Part shown: positions 44,201 to 56,386 of the stretch, piece after piece | How positions within the stretch are numbered: position 1 is the stretch's first letter | Layout: each line of letters opens with the position of its first letter | Assembly: GCA_029465975.1 (NCBI GenBank) | Contig: CM055745.1 | Coordinates: forward strand, 3,999,091 to 4,063,090 | DNA from: Dallia pectoralis | Taxonomy: Eukaryota > Chordata > Actinopteri > Esociformes > Umbridae | Direction: 5' to 3' | DNA: 64,000 nucleotides | Notes under the pieces: model-generated | Databases searched by the model: none | What the model saw: the letters and a program-made list of their open reading frames with translations, nothing else | Told to the model about the DNA's origin: nothing | Made by a program: the position numbers and the translations under genes

Positions 44201-47200
44201 ACCAGGACAGAGTCACATCCATCACTATTACCAGGACAGGGTCACATCCATCACTATTACCAGGACAGGGTCACATCCATCACTATTACCAGGACAGGGT
44301 CACATCCATCACTATTACCAGGACAGGGTCACATCCATCACTATTACCAGGACAGGTCACATCCATCACTATTACCAGGACAGGGTCACATCCATCAGGA
44401 CAGGGTCATTCCATCACATTACCAGGACAGGGTCACATCCATCACTATTACCAGGACAGAGTCACATCCATCACTATTACCAGGACAGGGTCACATCCAT
44501 CACTATTACCAGGACAGGGTCACATCCATCACTATTACCAGACAGGGTCACATCCATCACTATTACCAGGACAGAGTCACATCCATCACTATCACATCCA
44601 CCAGGACAGGGTCACATCCATCACTATTACCAGGACAGGGTCACATCCATCACTATTACCAGGACAGGGTCACATCCATCACTATTACCAGGACAGAGTC
44701 ACATCCATCACTATTACCAGGACAGGGTCACATCCATCACTATTACCAGGACAGGGTCACATCCATCACTATTACCAGGACAGGGTCACATCCATCACTA
44801 TTACCAGGACAGAGTCACATCCATCACTATTACCAGGACAGGGTCACATCCATCACTATTACCAGGACAGGGTCATCCAGGACAGGGTCACTATTACCAG
44901 GACAGGGTCACATCCATCACTATTACCAGGACAGGGTCACATCCATCACTATTACCAGGACAGAGTCACATCCATCACTATTACCAGGACAGGGTCACAT
45001 CCATCACTATTACCAGGACAGGGTCACATCCATCACTATTACCAGGACAGGGTCACTTCCATCACTATTACCAGGACAGGGTCACATCCATCACTATTAC
45101 CAGGACAGGGTCACATCCATCACTATTACCAGGACAGGGTCACATCCATCACTATTACCAGGACAGGGTCCATCACTATTACCATCACATCCATCACTAT
45201 TACCAGGACAGGGTCACATCCATCACTATTACCAGGACAGGGTCACATCCATCACTATTACCAGGACAGGGTCACATCCATCACTATTACCAGGACAGGG
45301 TCACATCCATCACTATTACCAGGACAGGGTCACATCCATCACTATTACCAGGACAGGGTCACATCCATCACTATTACCAGGACAGGGTCACATCCATCAC
45401 TATTACCAGGACAGGGTCACATCCATCACTATTACCAGGACAGGGTCACATCCATCACTATTACCAGGACAGAGTCACATCCATCACTATTACCAGGACA
45501 GAGTCACATCCATCACTATTACCAGGACAGACATCCATCACTATTACCAGGACAGGGTCACATCCATCACTATTACCAGGACAGGGTCACATCCATCACT
45601 ATTACCAGGACAGAGTCACATCCATCACTATTACCAGGACAGGGTCACATCCATCACTATTACCAGGACAGGGTCACATCCATCACTATTACCAGGACAG
45701 GGTCACATCCATCACTATTACCAGGACAGGGTCACATCCATCACTATTACCAGGACAGGGTCACATCCATCACTATTACCAGGACAGGGTCACATCCATC
45801 ACTATTACCAGGACAGGGTCACATCCATCACTATTACCAGGACAGGGTCACATCCATCACTATTACCAGGACAGGGTCACATCCATCACTATTACCAGGA
45901 CAGGGTCACATCCATCACTATTACCAGGACAGGGTCACATCCATCACTATTACCAGGACAGGGTCACATCCATCACTATTACCAGGACAGGGTCACATCC
46001 ATCACTATTACCAGGACAGGGTCACATCCATCACTATTACCAGGACAGGTCACTATTACCAGGACAGGGTCACATCCATCACTATTACCAGGACAGGGTC
46101 ACATCCATCACTATTACCAGGACAGGGTCACATCCATCACTATTACCAGGACAGGGTCACATCCATCACTATTACCAGGACAGGGTCACATCCATCACTA
46201 TTACCAGGACAGGACCATCACTATTACCAGGACTGTCACATCCATCACTATTACCAGGACAGGGTCACATCCATCACTATTACCAGGACTGAGTCACATC
46301 CATCACTATTACCAGGACAAGTCACATCCATCACTATTACCAGGACAGAGTCACATCCATCACTATTACCAGGACTGAGTCACATCCATCACTATTACCA
46401 GGACAGGGTCACATCCATCACTATTACCAGGACAGGGTCACATCCATCACTATTACCAGGACTGGGTCACATCCATCACTATTACCAGGACAGGGTCACA
46501 TCCATCACTATTACCAGGACAGGGTCACATCCATCACTATTACCAGGACAGGGTCACATCCATCACTATTACCAGGACAGGGTCACATCCATCACTATTA
46601 CTATTACCAGGACAGGGTCACATCCATCACTATTACCAGGACAGGGTCACATCCATCACTATTACCAGGACAGAGTCATCACTCCATCACACTATTACCA
46701 GGACAGGGTCACATCCATCACTATTACCAGGACAGGGTCACATCCATCACTATTACCAGGACAGGGTCACATCCATCACTATTACCAGGACAGGACATCA
46801 CTCACATCCATCACTATTACCAGGACAGGGTCACATCCATCACTATTACCAGGACAGGGTCACATCCATCACTATTACCAGGACAGGGTCACATCCATCA
46901 CTATTACCAGGACAGGGTCACATCCATCACTATTACCAGGACAGTCACATCCATCACTATTACCAGGACAGGGTCACATCCATCACTATTACCAGGACAG
47001 AGTCACATCCATCACTATTACCAGGACAGGGTCACATCCATCACTATTACCAGGACAGAGTCACATCCATCACTATTACCAGGACAGGGTCACATCCATC
47101 ACTATTACCAGGACAGGGTCACATCCATATTACCAGGACATCCATCACTATCATTCCATCACTATTACCAGGACAGGGTCACATCCATCACTATTACACA

Positions 47201-50200
47201 GGACAGGGTCACATCCATCACTATTACCAGGACAGGGTCACATCCATCACTATTACCAGGACAGGGTCACATCCATCACTATTACCAGGACAGGGTCACA
47301 TCCATCACTATCCAGGACTATCACATCCATCACTATTACCAGGACAGGGTCACATCCATCAGGACAGAGTCACATCCATCACTATTACCAGGACAGGGTC
47401 ACATCCATCACTATTACCAGGACAGGGTCACATCCATCACTATTACCAGGACAGGGTCACATCCATCACTATTACCAGGACAGGGTCACATCCATCACTA
47501 TTACCAGGACAGACAGGGTCACATCCATCACTATTACCAGGACAGGTCACATCCATCACTATTACCAGGACAGGTCACATCCATCACTATTACCAGGACA
47601 GAGTCACATCCATCACTATTACCAGGACAGGGTCACATCCATCACTATTCCATCACTATTACCAGGACAGGGTCACATCCATCACTATTACCAGGACAGG
47701 GTCACATCCATCACTACCAGGACAGGTCATCCATCACTATTACCAGGACAGGGTCACATCCATCACTATTACCAGAACAGGGTTACCAGGACAGGGTCAC
47801 ATCCATCACTATTTACCAGGACTCACCAGGACAGGGTCACATCCATCACTATTACCAGGATCTATTACCAGGACAGGGTCACATGTCCATCAGTGTCTTT
47901 TACCAGGACAGTGGGTCACATCCATCACTATTACAGCTGCCCACTATTTTGGTCACATCCATCACTATTACCAGGACAGGGCTTCAGGGCGTCACTAACC
48001 ATCAGGCAGATGGGGTGTCCATCACTATTACCAGGACAGGCAAGTCCAGCACTAGGCAGGACAGCGTCACTTCCATCACTTTCCCAGGACAGGGGGCAGA
48101 TTAGATCTCAGATCAAAGGTCAAACTTTACCGGAGGGTTTTAGTTCAGAGCTCATCTGCTCAGCCAAGAGTTTGACGCCAACAGACCTGTCACCCATGCG
48201 ATTTGGATTCCAGCCCTGCAGCCAACCTTTCTGGATGATAAGATCCACTACGGCAGAAACCAGGTCCTGCAAAAACTGAAATTGGAGCCAAATAAAATGC
48301 AAGTTTCCCTAGAAATGCAAAAGTACCCGCAGTCGATCTTAGATTTACTGACCTCTATGATCTGGTCACATGTGGCATTTCCTGTCCCAGTCGTCATCGC
48401 CATGACAAGAGGCGCCCGCTCTTCAGCAGTGCCACGCAGGACATCCGCCAGGAAGACGACCAGCTGCTCCCGGCTCACTCCAGCCCCGTGAGGAAGAGGG
48501 CTTACTCCAGCCCCGTGAGAAAGAGGGTTCTCCCTGATGTCCATGCTGCACATCCCAGCATAGACCCTCTTCATCATAGAGTCAGAAGCAATGTTGTCCA
48601 TGCAGGACTATAGGAGAAAGTGTCGGCATGTTATACAGACCTCACAGACTGGTACTTATTCATACCAGAAAAGTTAAAACTCGCATGTCTGGGTTTAAAT
48701 ACAGTTGGTCTGGCTTTTGTTGACCAATATAAATCAATAAAGCCTCTTTTTACAACGAAGTTGTCACAAAGTGCTTTTACAATCACCCAGCCTGAATCTG
48801 ACAGAGCACACATCGACAAGTTGAACAAGAAGATGGCTAGGTCAAATTGGAAAAAAACCTATAGAGGAACCAGGCTCTGAGGGGTGACCAGTAGAAACTC
48901 TTTATGTATTAATGACTTGTACTATCCAAATTTTTTAATATATATTTCTGGCGAATAAATGTGGTGAAACACTAATAAATGTGGTGAAACAATAATATTA
49001 CTATTATTATTTTAACTATATTGTGGACGTTGTTTTGGTATTCCGTACTGCCCCTTGTAAGTGCATTCTAATGTGGATTGTGGCATGTTCATGTTTTTCC
49101 TTCCAACAGTCATTATCTTTGTTCTTGTTGACGTTGAGAGAGGGGACGTTGTCATGGCAGCACCATGCTAATTCGCCTACAGCTAACCTGTAGGCAGAAG
49201 CCAATTTTATGCAAACTTTTGACGAACAAAGAGGGCCGTTTCATGTCGATATTCAATATAACAAAATGGGAAAATCTGGATGAAAATGAGTGAATGTCCA
49301 TAGGTTTTTTTCTTAATTGATTTGTATTAGTCCTGAAGTTGTTTTGAGGATTTTAATGTTAGTATTGTAATTTTTCCACGATGAGGAAAACTTATTTTCG
49401 ACAAGACGCCGATCTAACTAAGCCAGAAGAACTTTTCTAAACAACTCCAACTTTTCTAACACCATTCTAAATATAGTGTTTGGGTCGAGAGGGAAGCCTC
49501 AGAAAAACCATGCAATAAATTGGCCTTGTCACGCTATTTCTCTGTTCCATCGCCCCTGGGTTGTTGTGTCGCAGTTTATACTTCCAACAGAATCTGTGTT
49601 TTTCAGCTTTTCCAAAGGTTTGTAATTGGGATAAATCCAAATAATCTATAAACGCCATCATCCAGACATTTCCGGATGAATCCAGTAACTGCAGATATAT
49701 TCCTCCATGTTTGAGGCGTCCACATTACATGTTTTAGTCGTTACGGTCCTTTTTCGTCTGTCCACGGTTTCAGTGTCTTCAGTCACACGGACATGAACTC
49801 AATAAATGATTCACAAAGACGCAATCTCCACCTCCTTTAACCAGTCACAGCAGCTGAATCAGCTGTTTAAAGAGATGCGTCTCAGGCATGTACGCTTTTT
49901 TGGGGAATAAGAAGGGTTAAGGCAGGGTATTTAATGTTTTAGGTCTGATAGGCAAAAAGGATGTGTTGTTCGATAAAATGTAAAATATTATTAGAACCCT
50001 GGTCCGATAACCACAGATGTATTATCTCTGCTATTACACACACACAAAACATGACCAGATCTTTGCTATTACACACACACACACACAAACATGACCTGGT
50101 CTTTGCTATTACACACACACAAACATTAACTGATCTTTGCTATTACACACACAAACATTAACTGGTCTTTGCTATTACACACACACACAAACATTAACTG

Positions 50201-52730
50201 ATCTTTGCTATTACACACACACACACAAACATTAACTGACCTTTGCTATTACACACACACACAAAACATGACCTGATCTTTGCTATTACACACACACACA
50301 CACAAAACATGACCTGATCTTTGCTATTACACACACACACAAACATGACCTGATCTTTGCTATTACACACACACAAAACATGACCTGATCTTTGCTATTA
50401 CACACACACACACACAAACATGACCTGATCTTTGCTATTACACACACACACACAAACATGACCTGGTCTTTGCTATTACACACACACAAAACATGACCTG
50501 ATCTTTGCTATTACACACACACACAAAACATGACCTGATATTTGCTATTACACACACACAAAACATGACCTGATCTTTGCCACTATAAACACACACACAA
50601 AACATGACCTGATCTTTGCTATTACACACACAAACATTAACTGACCTTTGCTATTACACACACACACAAAACATGACCTGATCTTTGCTATTACACACAC
50701 ACACAAACATGACCTGATCTTTGCTATTACACACACACACACACAAACATGACCTGATCTTTGCTATTACACACACACAAAACATGACCTGATCTTTGCT
50801 ATTACACACACACACACAAACATGACCTGGTCTTTGCTATTACACACACACAAACATTAACTGATCTTTGCTATCACACACACACACACAAACATTAACT
50901 GGTCTTTGCTATTACACACACACACAAACATTAACTGATCTTTGCTATTACACACACACACACAAACATTAACTGACCTTTGCTATTACACACACACACA
51001 AAACATGACCTGATCTTTGCTATTACACACACACACAAAACATGACCTGATATTTGCTATTACACACACACACACAAACATGACCTGGTCTTTGCTATTA
51101 CACACACACAAAACATGACCTGATCTTTGCTATTACACACACACACAAAAACATGACCTGATATTTGCTATTACACACACACAAAACATGACCTGATCTT
51201 TGCCACTATAAACACACACACAAAACATGACCTGATCTTTGCTATTACACACACAAACATTAACTGACCTTTGCTATTACACACACACACAAAACATGAC
51301 CTGATCTTTGCTATTACACACACACACAAACATGACCTGATCTTTGCTTTGCTATTACACACACACACACACAAACATGACCTGATCTTTGCTATTACAC
51401 ACACACAAAACATGACCTGATCTTTGCTATTACACACACACACACAAACATGACCTGGTCTTTGCTATTACACACACACAAACATTAACTGATCTTTGCT
51501 ATCACACACACACACACAAACATTAACTGGTCTTTGCTATTACACACACACACAAACATTAACTGATCTTTGCTATTACACACACACACACACAAACATT
51601 AACTGACCTTTGCTATTACACACACACACAAAACATGATCTGATCTTTGCTATTACACACACACACACAAAACATGACCTGATCTTTGCTATTACACACA
51701 CACACAAACATGACCTGATCTTTGCTATTACACACACACAAAACATGACCTGATCTTTGCTATTACACACACACACACACAAACATGACCTGATCTTTGC
51801 TATTACACACACACAAAACATGACCTGATCTTTGCTATTACACACACACACACAAACATGACCTGGTCTTTGCTATTACACACACACACAAAACATGACC
51901 TGATCTTTGCTATTACACACACACACAAAACATGACCTGATCTTTGCTATTACACACACACAAAACATGACCTGATCTTTGCCACTATAAACACACACAC
52001 AAACATTAACTGACCTTTGCTATTACACACACACACACACAAAACATGACCTGATCTTTGCTATTACACACACACACAAACATGACCTGATCTTTGCTAT
52101 TACACACACACACAAACATGACCTGATCTTTGCTATTACACACACACAAAACATGACCTGATCTTTGCTATTACACACACACACACAAACATGACCTGGT
52201 CTTTGCTATTACACACACACACACAAACATGACCTGGTCTTTGCTATTACACACACACAAAACATGACCTGATCTTTGCTATTACACACACACACAAAAC
52301 ATGACCTGATCTTTGCTATTACACACACAAAAACATGACCTGATCTTTGCCACTATAAACACACACACAAAACATGACCTGATCTTTGCTATTACACACA
52401 CACAAAATATTACCTGATCTTTGCTATTACAAAAACACACACACAAAACATGACCTGATCTTTGCTATTACACAAACACACACAAAACATAATTACATGT
52501 AAGCTATTACAGCATTTTAAAGAGATTGTGATCCAGTAGGTTAACTGAGCTGGACATCCTCACACACCTTCAACATATCAAGTGTTAAAACCTTCCCTGC
52601 TTTGCCAGGAACACCCGCAGTGTTCGTGCCATAGAGACGATCAAACACCCCCTCCACCACAGGTCGCTCTTCTACCCGGAAACGGGACAGGCGTTTTTGC
52701 ACTACAACACTGTCAGTGTTACCCATGGTC
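35097..52730 (-). CDS. meak7: MEAK7 (TLDC1), TLDc-domain protein; central exons missing from this sequence
   Basis: Visible coding exons from the start: 52568-52726, 48353-48607, 48131-48275, then 35979-36158 and 35097-35228. They give 53+85+48 N-terminal and 60+43 C-terminal residues. The start MGNTDSVVVQ keeps the MGN myristoylation signal of human MEAK7; the C-terminal part GMGGQHGYFGLWLDSDFGLG and SILDADPEAQAMLEMTGK is the end of the TLDc domain. About 180 residues of human MEAK7 (456 aa) between these, including the first part of TLDc, are absent; the space is occupied by repeats from 36160 to 48105. The exon at 48131 ends in phase 1 and the exon at 36158 starts in phase 0, so direct splicing would shift frame and stop early. 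Either exons were lost in assembly or the gene is broken. In mammals MEAK7 acts at lysosomes in an mTOR pathway (family knowledge). Confidence 0.88.
35229..35978. other. MEAK7 last intron
   Basis: A 750-bp intron of unique, AT-rich sequence. It has no tandem array, unlike the neighbouring intron, and nothing else that I recognise. Confidence 0.6.
35979..36158 (-). CDS. meak7: MEAK7 penultimate exon, C-terminal half of TLDc
   Basis: Sixty codons: GMGGQHGYFGLWLDSDFGLG, HSRARPRCTTFGSPILSAEE, DFTVESLEVWGVRKPPQEEE. Human has GMGGQHNYFGLWVDVDFGKG. The acceptor at 36159-36161 is itself the first of many copies in the 39-bp array to its right. Confidence 0.93.
36159..37045. repeat. 39-bp minisatellite duplicating the MEAK7 acceptor
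   Basis: About 22 copies of a 39-bp unit, containing CCCTGACATACACACACGTA then TATGTCATTAGTGTCAATG. On the minus strand every unit carries TATGTCAG|G[GA]CAT, the acceptor and first five bases of the 35979-36158 exon. The proximal six copies are exact 39-mers (13 codons); indels appear near 36398 and 36625. Confidence 0.95.
37046..37260. repeat. GTGTGTCCGGGT compound repeat
   Basis: Short GT runs separated by GCTG, CCAG and CCGG, bridging the 39-bp array and the long 29-bp satellite. Confidence 0.9.
37261..48105. repeat. 10.8-kb satellite of a 29-bp unit inside MEAK7
   Basis: Around 370 copies of a 29-bp unit, GGTCACATCCATCACTATTA plus CCAGGACAG, with GGGT/GAGT and CTGAGT variants. Scattered truncated or scrambled copies (for example near 39740, 42700, 44880 and 47140) look like deletion products or read-consensus errors. 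At 47880-48105 copies become irregular and mixed with other words. No exon is visible inside. The 829-codon open frame at the left end is an artefact of the repeat. Confidence 0.96.
48131..48275 (-). CDS. meak7: MEAK7 third coding exon
   Basis: It reads FLQDLVSAVVDLIIQKGWLQ then GWNPNRMGDRSVGVKLLAEQ and ends SELKPSG at donor G|gtaaag. It corresponds to human FTEDLVGSVVHVL...VQVLAAQLLSDM. The satellite begins about 25 bp beyond its donor, and no further upstream-half exon is visible. Confidence 0.88.
48353..48607 (-). CDS. meak7: MEAK7 second coding exon with a 27-bp internal duplication
   Basis: It reads SCMDNIASDSMMKRVYAGMC, then ENPLSHGAGVSPLPHGAGVS and REQLVVFLADVLRGTAEERA, ending CDQIIE. 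The PLSHGAGVS/PLPHGAGVS pair is a 27-bp tandem duplication (about 48473-48527), which makes this region nine residues longer than in human. Both copies contain a donor-like GGAGTAAG or GGAGTGAG. Confidence 0.88.
48608..49985. other. MEAK7 intron 1, unique part
   Basis: About 1.4 kb of AT-rich unique sequence between the second coding exon and the next array. I see no exon-like or RNA feature. Confidence 0.55.
49990..52495. repeat. CA-based compound minisatellite in MEAK7 intron 1
   Basis: ATGACCTGATCTTTGCTATT followed by a CA run of variable length, repeated about 65-70 times over 2.5 kb, with ATTAACTG and GCCACTATAAA variants. Blocks of several units recur in the same order (50530-50900 resembles 51130-51500), so there were segmental duplications within the array. 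Confidence 0.95.
52568..52730 (-). CDS. meak7: MEAK7 first coding exon
   Basis: The acceptor CACACAG precedes GACCATGG; the ATG is at 52724-52726. Residues 1-53 begin MGNTDSVVVQKRLSRFRVEE and end KAGKVLTLDMLK at donor AAG|gtgtgt. It aligns with human MGNSRSRVG...EQAEIDQLFDAL. The four-base 5' UTR part shows that an upstream noncoding exon exists. Confidence 0.88.
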
Positions 52731-52737
52731 CTGTGTG

Positions 52738-52862
52738 GAGATTAGAGACATCACTTAATATAAACACCCAATCAACATGTAGAGATTAGAGACATCACTA
52801 ATTATAAACACCCAATCAACATGTAGAGATTAGAGACATCACTTATTATAAACACCCAATCA
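52738..52862. repeat. 44-bp repeat, three copies, before the MEAK7 first coding exon
   Basis: Three copies of a 44-bp unit containing AGATTAGAGACATCACTTA and AACACCCAATCAACATG lie within 10 bp of the exon's acceptor. Confidence 0.88.
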
Positions 52863-52966
52863 ACACCAGCCATGACAACATTGAAACACAGTTACATGAT
52901 AAATTTACACAGATGCCAGAAAGGCAAGTTAACATTTTGCCTGGGATACATTGAGAACTAAGCATG

Positions 52967-52970
<4 letters not shown>

Positions 52971-53014
<44 letters not shown>
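52971..53014. repeat. CA microsatellite
   Basis: About 22 uninterrupted CA dinucleotides. Confidence 0.95.
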
Positions 53015-53017
<3 letters not shown>

Positions 53018-53149
53018 GCATATGGTTGACTAATGTAACATAACTGGAAGGATATTGACATTCAATATACATCACCAAAAGGGAAATGAGTCAACTTTTT
53101 TATAAATAGCATAAGAGCAAGCATTAAGGAACAGCACACATCTGTTTTA

Positions 53150-53262
53150 GATAACCTGTTGGTACTAAACGTTTCATAGTGACTGTAATATTCCCCATAA
53201 AAACATTCATAACCTGTTGGTACTAAATGTATCATAGTGACGGACATATTCCCCATTAAAAC
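53150..53262. repeat. Imperfect 58-bp duplication
   Basis: Two copies of a segment starting AACCTGTTGGTACTAAA and ending ATATTCCCCAT, differing at a handful of positions. Confidence 0.8.
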
Positions 53263-53309
53263 CCAATTGACACAATTCAATTGACTTGTTTTCTTCTTCT
53301 ACCCTCTTT

Positions 53310-53820
53310 AAAAACTCATAGTACTATCCTTCTAACCCTAACCCTGGACTAGCTAGTACTATACCAGTCAGTACTATACTTCTCACCCTAACCCTGGACT
53401 AGCTAGTACTATACCAGTCAGTACAATCCTTCCCACCCTAACCCTGGACTAGCTAGTACTATACCAGTCAGTACTATACTTCTCACCCTAACCCTGGACT
53501 AGCTAGTACTATACCAGTCAGTACAATCCTTCCCACCCTAACCCTGGACTAGCTAGTACTATACCAGTCAGTACTATCCTTCTCATCCTAACCCTGGACT
53601 AGCTAGCACTATACCAGTCAGTACTATCCTTCTCATCCTAACCCTGGACTAGCTAGTACTATACCAGTCAGTACTATACTTCTCACCCTAACCCTGGACT
53701 AGCTAGTACTCTACCAGTCAGTACTATCCTTCTCATCCTAACCTTGGACTAGCTAGTACTATACCAGTCAGTACTATCCTTCTCATCCTAACCCTGGACT
53801 AGCTAGCACTATCATTCCAG
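53310..53820. repeat. 50-bp minisatellite with telomere-like core
   Basis: About ten copies of a 50-bp unit including CCCTAACCCTGGACTAGCTA and ATACCAGTCAGTACTAT. The CCCTAACCCT core resembles telomeric repeat, but only two hexamers per unit are present. The right edge (53820-53900) is decayed. Confidence 0.92.
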
Positions 53821-53919
53821 GACTAGCAGTACTATCCATTCTCCTTCTCACTCTAACCCTGATGACTAGCTAGTACTTCCCATACCATAATGTCAGTACT
53901 ATCCTTCTAATGAGGGAAA

Positions 53920-54358
53920 CACATAAAGCTAACCCTAGATGAGGGAAACACATAAAGCACATTATTGTTCAGCTCTTCCCAAATAAACTCTTCCCATAAT
54001 AAACACATAAAGCACATTATTGTTCAGCTCTTCCCATAATAAACACGTCTCATAATGAGGGAAACACATAAAGCACATTATTGTTCAGCTCTTCCCATAA
54101 TAAACACGTCTCATAATGAGGGAAACACATAAAGCACATTATTGTTCAACTCTTCCCATAATAAACACGTCTCATAATGAGGGAAACACATAAAGCACAT
54201 TATTGTTCAGCTCTTCCCATAATAAACACGTCTCATAATGAGGGAAACACATAAAGCACATTATTGTTCAGCTCTTCCCATAATAAACACGTCTCATAAT
54301 GAGGGAAACACATAAAGCACATTATTGTTAAACTCTTCCCATAATAAACATCTCATAT
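53920..54358. repeat. 61-bp minisatellite
   Basis: About six to seven copies of a 61-bp unit with CATAATGAGGGAAACACATA and GCTCTTCCCATAATAAACAC. The first and last copies are partial. Confidence 0.93.
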
Positions 54359-55995
54359 CATAATAAACATACAGTCTGAAGGAGACAGCCAGTTTACAAG
54401 TCAGACATTACAAGTTACTAGAACATGTATTGGTGCCCATGTGGACATGCATGTGAACTTCAGATAACAAAGGTCTACGTTTAAAAATGTAATGTTTATA
54501 AGACAGTCATATAAATACGCAAACCTTAGTGACTGGCGAAAATGCTCTCATTCCAGAGGCACGACGACATATTGCCTTGGGTTTAGAAGCTGCGGTACAA
54601 CACTATTGGCGCAATAGCGACCCCTGCTGTGTTGGAGTGTGGAGCAGCTCCTAGGAGGGTCAAACTCCTTCATGCCAAGCCTGTCTGCACAGGGAATACA
54701 AACTAGTATTGTAACACTGTCTGAACCAATCAAATTCTCTCGAAACTCCACACATGTACATATTCTGCTGTCCAACCTACTCATAATCTCACCATCATAA
54801 ACGTCCACACTATATCAATACATGATCTGCGGACACCTGACACGGGTCATATACACCTGTTGAATGATTCCCTGTGAAATGTAAGTGGCTGTGTGTAGAC
54901 AACTGAGTCAAACGTGTTGTCTATAGCGGACACTGATTCCTTCAGTCTGATTCCAGCTGCCCGTCTCTAAAACAACTCATATGACTCAACCCAAATGCCA
55001 TACAAATCACACCACTCCACGACCATAACACAAACATACAATTCATGATATAAAACCCGCGTTGACACTCGATGCCAATGAAAATGCACAACAATATAAA
55101 CACTCGAATTGTATTGGCTGGTGGTTTATAAATAATATAATTGGTCGACGTCATATCCAGCTCGGTGACGACCTGTAATTAGGGTACATTCAAGAGCCGG
55201 TTGTTATTTACCGGATGGTGTAGATTATGTCATCTATATACAGATGGGATTAGGCATTATAGGATGTTTAAATTAGAATATATTCTGACTGTAACTTTCC
55301 CAGTATTTATCCAATCGACCCATGATATCGGGAAGATATGACCATGAATTTGCAGGCAATTTCACAAACAGATAGGTCACTTTTTTGTCAATACGTAGAA
55401 TACTGTATGCAAAAATATGTTTGCATTGGGAAATATGTTGTGGGCATTAAGCCTAATAAATGTGCTATACATATGTATTAAATATTATGATTATTAATAT
55501 AATTTAGAGAATATTTCCAGGAAAGCACATTTGTGTGGGTTGGAGACCACTGCTCATCTCTTTTTTACCAGCAGAGGGCGCAAAGGAGCGAGCAGAAACC
55601 ACCACTGTCTCGCATCGGCTCGTTTAAAAAACAGTAGGCGACGAAAAACGCCTTTTAAGGGCATAATATTAACGTTGTGAGTGAGCAGGGTGTGTTTAGA
55701 CGGATGCAGTACATTCACTGCTTATTTCTAGACTCATTCGTAAAGTTAAAGTCACCAGGTGTCTGTTTCACCTGTCGGGAGACGAAAGTTCATATACTCA
55801 TATGGGCAATATTACAGAAGTGAGGTTTTTTTCTTGCGGACACGGTTAATTCAGGATTTATATATGTAAATGAGATAAATTGACAAACTAGTTATTATTT
55901 CTCAACTACTGTTATTAAAGCGAAGTTTAGTCAACTCATTTGAATATTTAGGCCTACATTTGCGTGTGCTGAAAAAGTGAATGGTGGGTCCAAAA
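54359..55995. other. Upstream flank of MEAK7, candidate promoter region
   Basis: About 1.6 kb without tandem arrays. The MEAK7 noncoding first exon and promoter are expected around here, but no exon can be fixed from sequence. A CTCF-like motif is at 55568-55581. An 86-codon minus frame at 54548-54808 has no recognisable family. Confidence 0.35.
55568..55581 (+). promoter_or_regulatory. CTCF-like motif upstream of MEAK7
   Basis: CCAGCAGAGGGCGC on the plus strand is a near-consensus vertebrate CTCF core. It lies 2.8 kb upstream of the MEAK7 first coding exon. Motif match only; occupancy is not shown. Confidence 0.5.
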
Positions 55996-56009
55996 ATGGA
56001 GTCTATAGG

Positions 56010-56386
56010 ATGTCCGTGGCTATATGAGTCTCTATGATGTCCGAGGCTATATGACGATATATGATGTCCGAGGCTATATGAGGCTCTATGATGTCCGAGG
56101 CTATATGAGGCTCTATGATGTCCGAGGCTATATGAGTCTCTATGATGTCCGAGGCTATATGACGCTATATGATGTCCGAGGCTATATGAGGCTCTATGAT
56201 GTCCGAGGCTATATGAGGCCTACGATGTCCGAGGCCATATGAGGCTCTATGATGTCCGAAGCTATATGAGGCTCTATGATGTCCGAGGCTATACGAGGCT
56301 CTATGGTGTCCGAAGCTATTTGAGGCTCTATGATGTCCAAGGCTATTTGAGGCTATGATGTCCGAGGCTATTTGAGGCTCTATGAT
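56010..56386. repeat. 27-bp minisatellite, left part
   Basis: About fourteen copies of a 27-bp unit, AGGCTCTATGATGTCCGAGG plus CTATATG. The array continues at 59738 after the Rex3 insertion. Confidence 0.95.

Noticed and set aside
54548..54808. 86-codon minus frame as a gene upstream of MEAK7
   Set aside because: No family resemblance, no splice context, and a length expected by chance; it may cover the MEAK7 promoter region.
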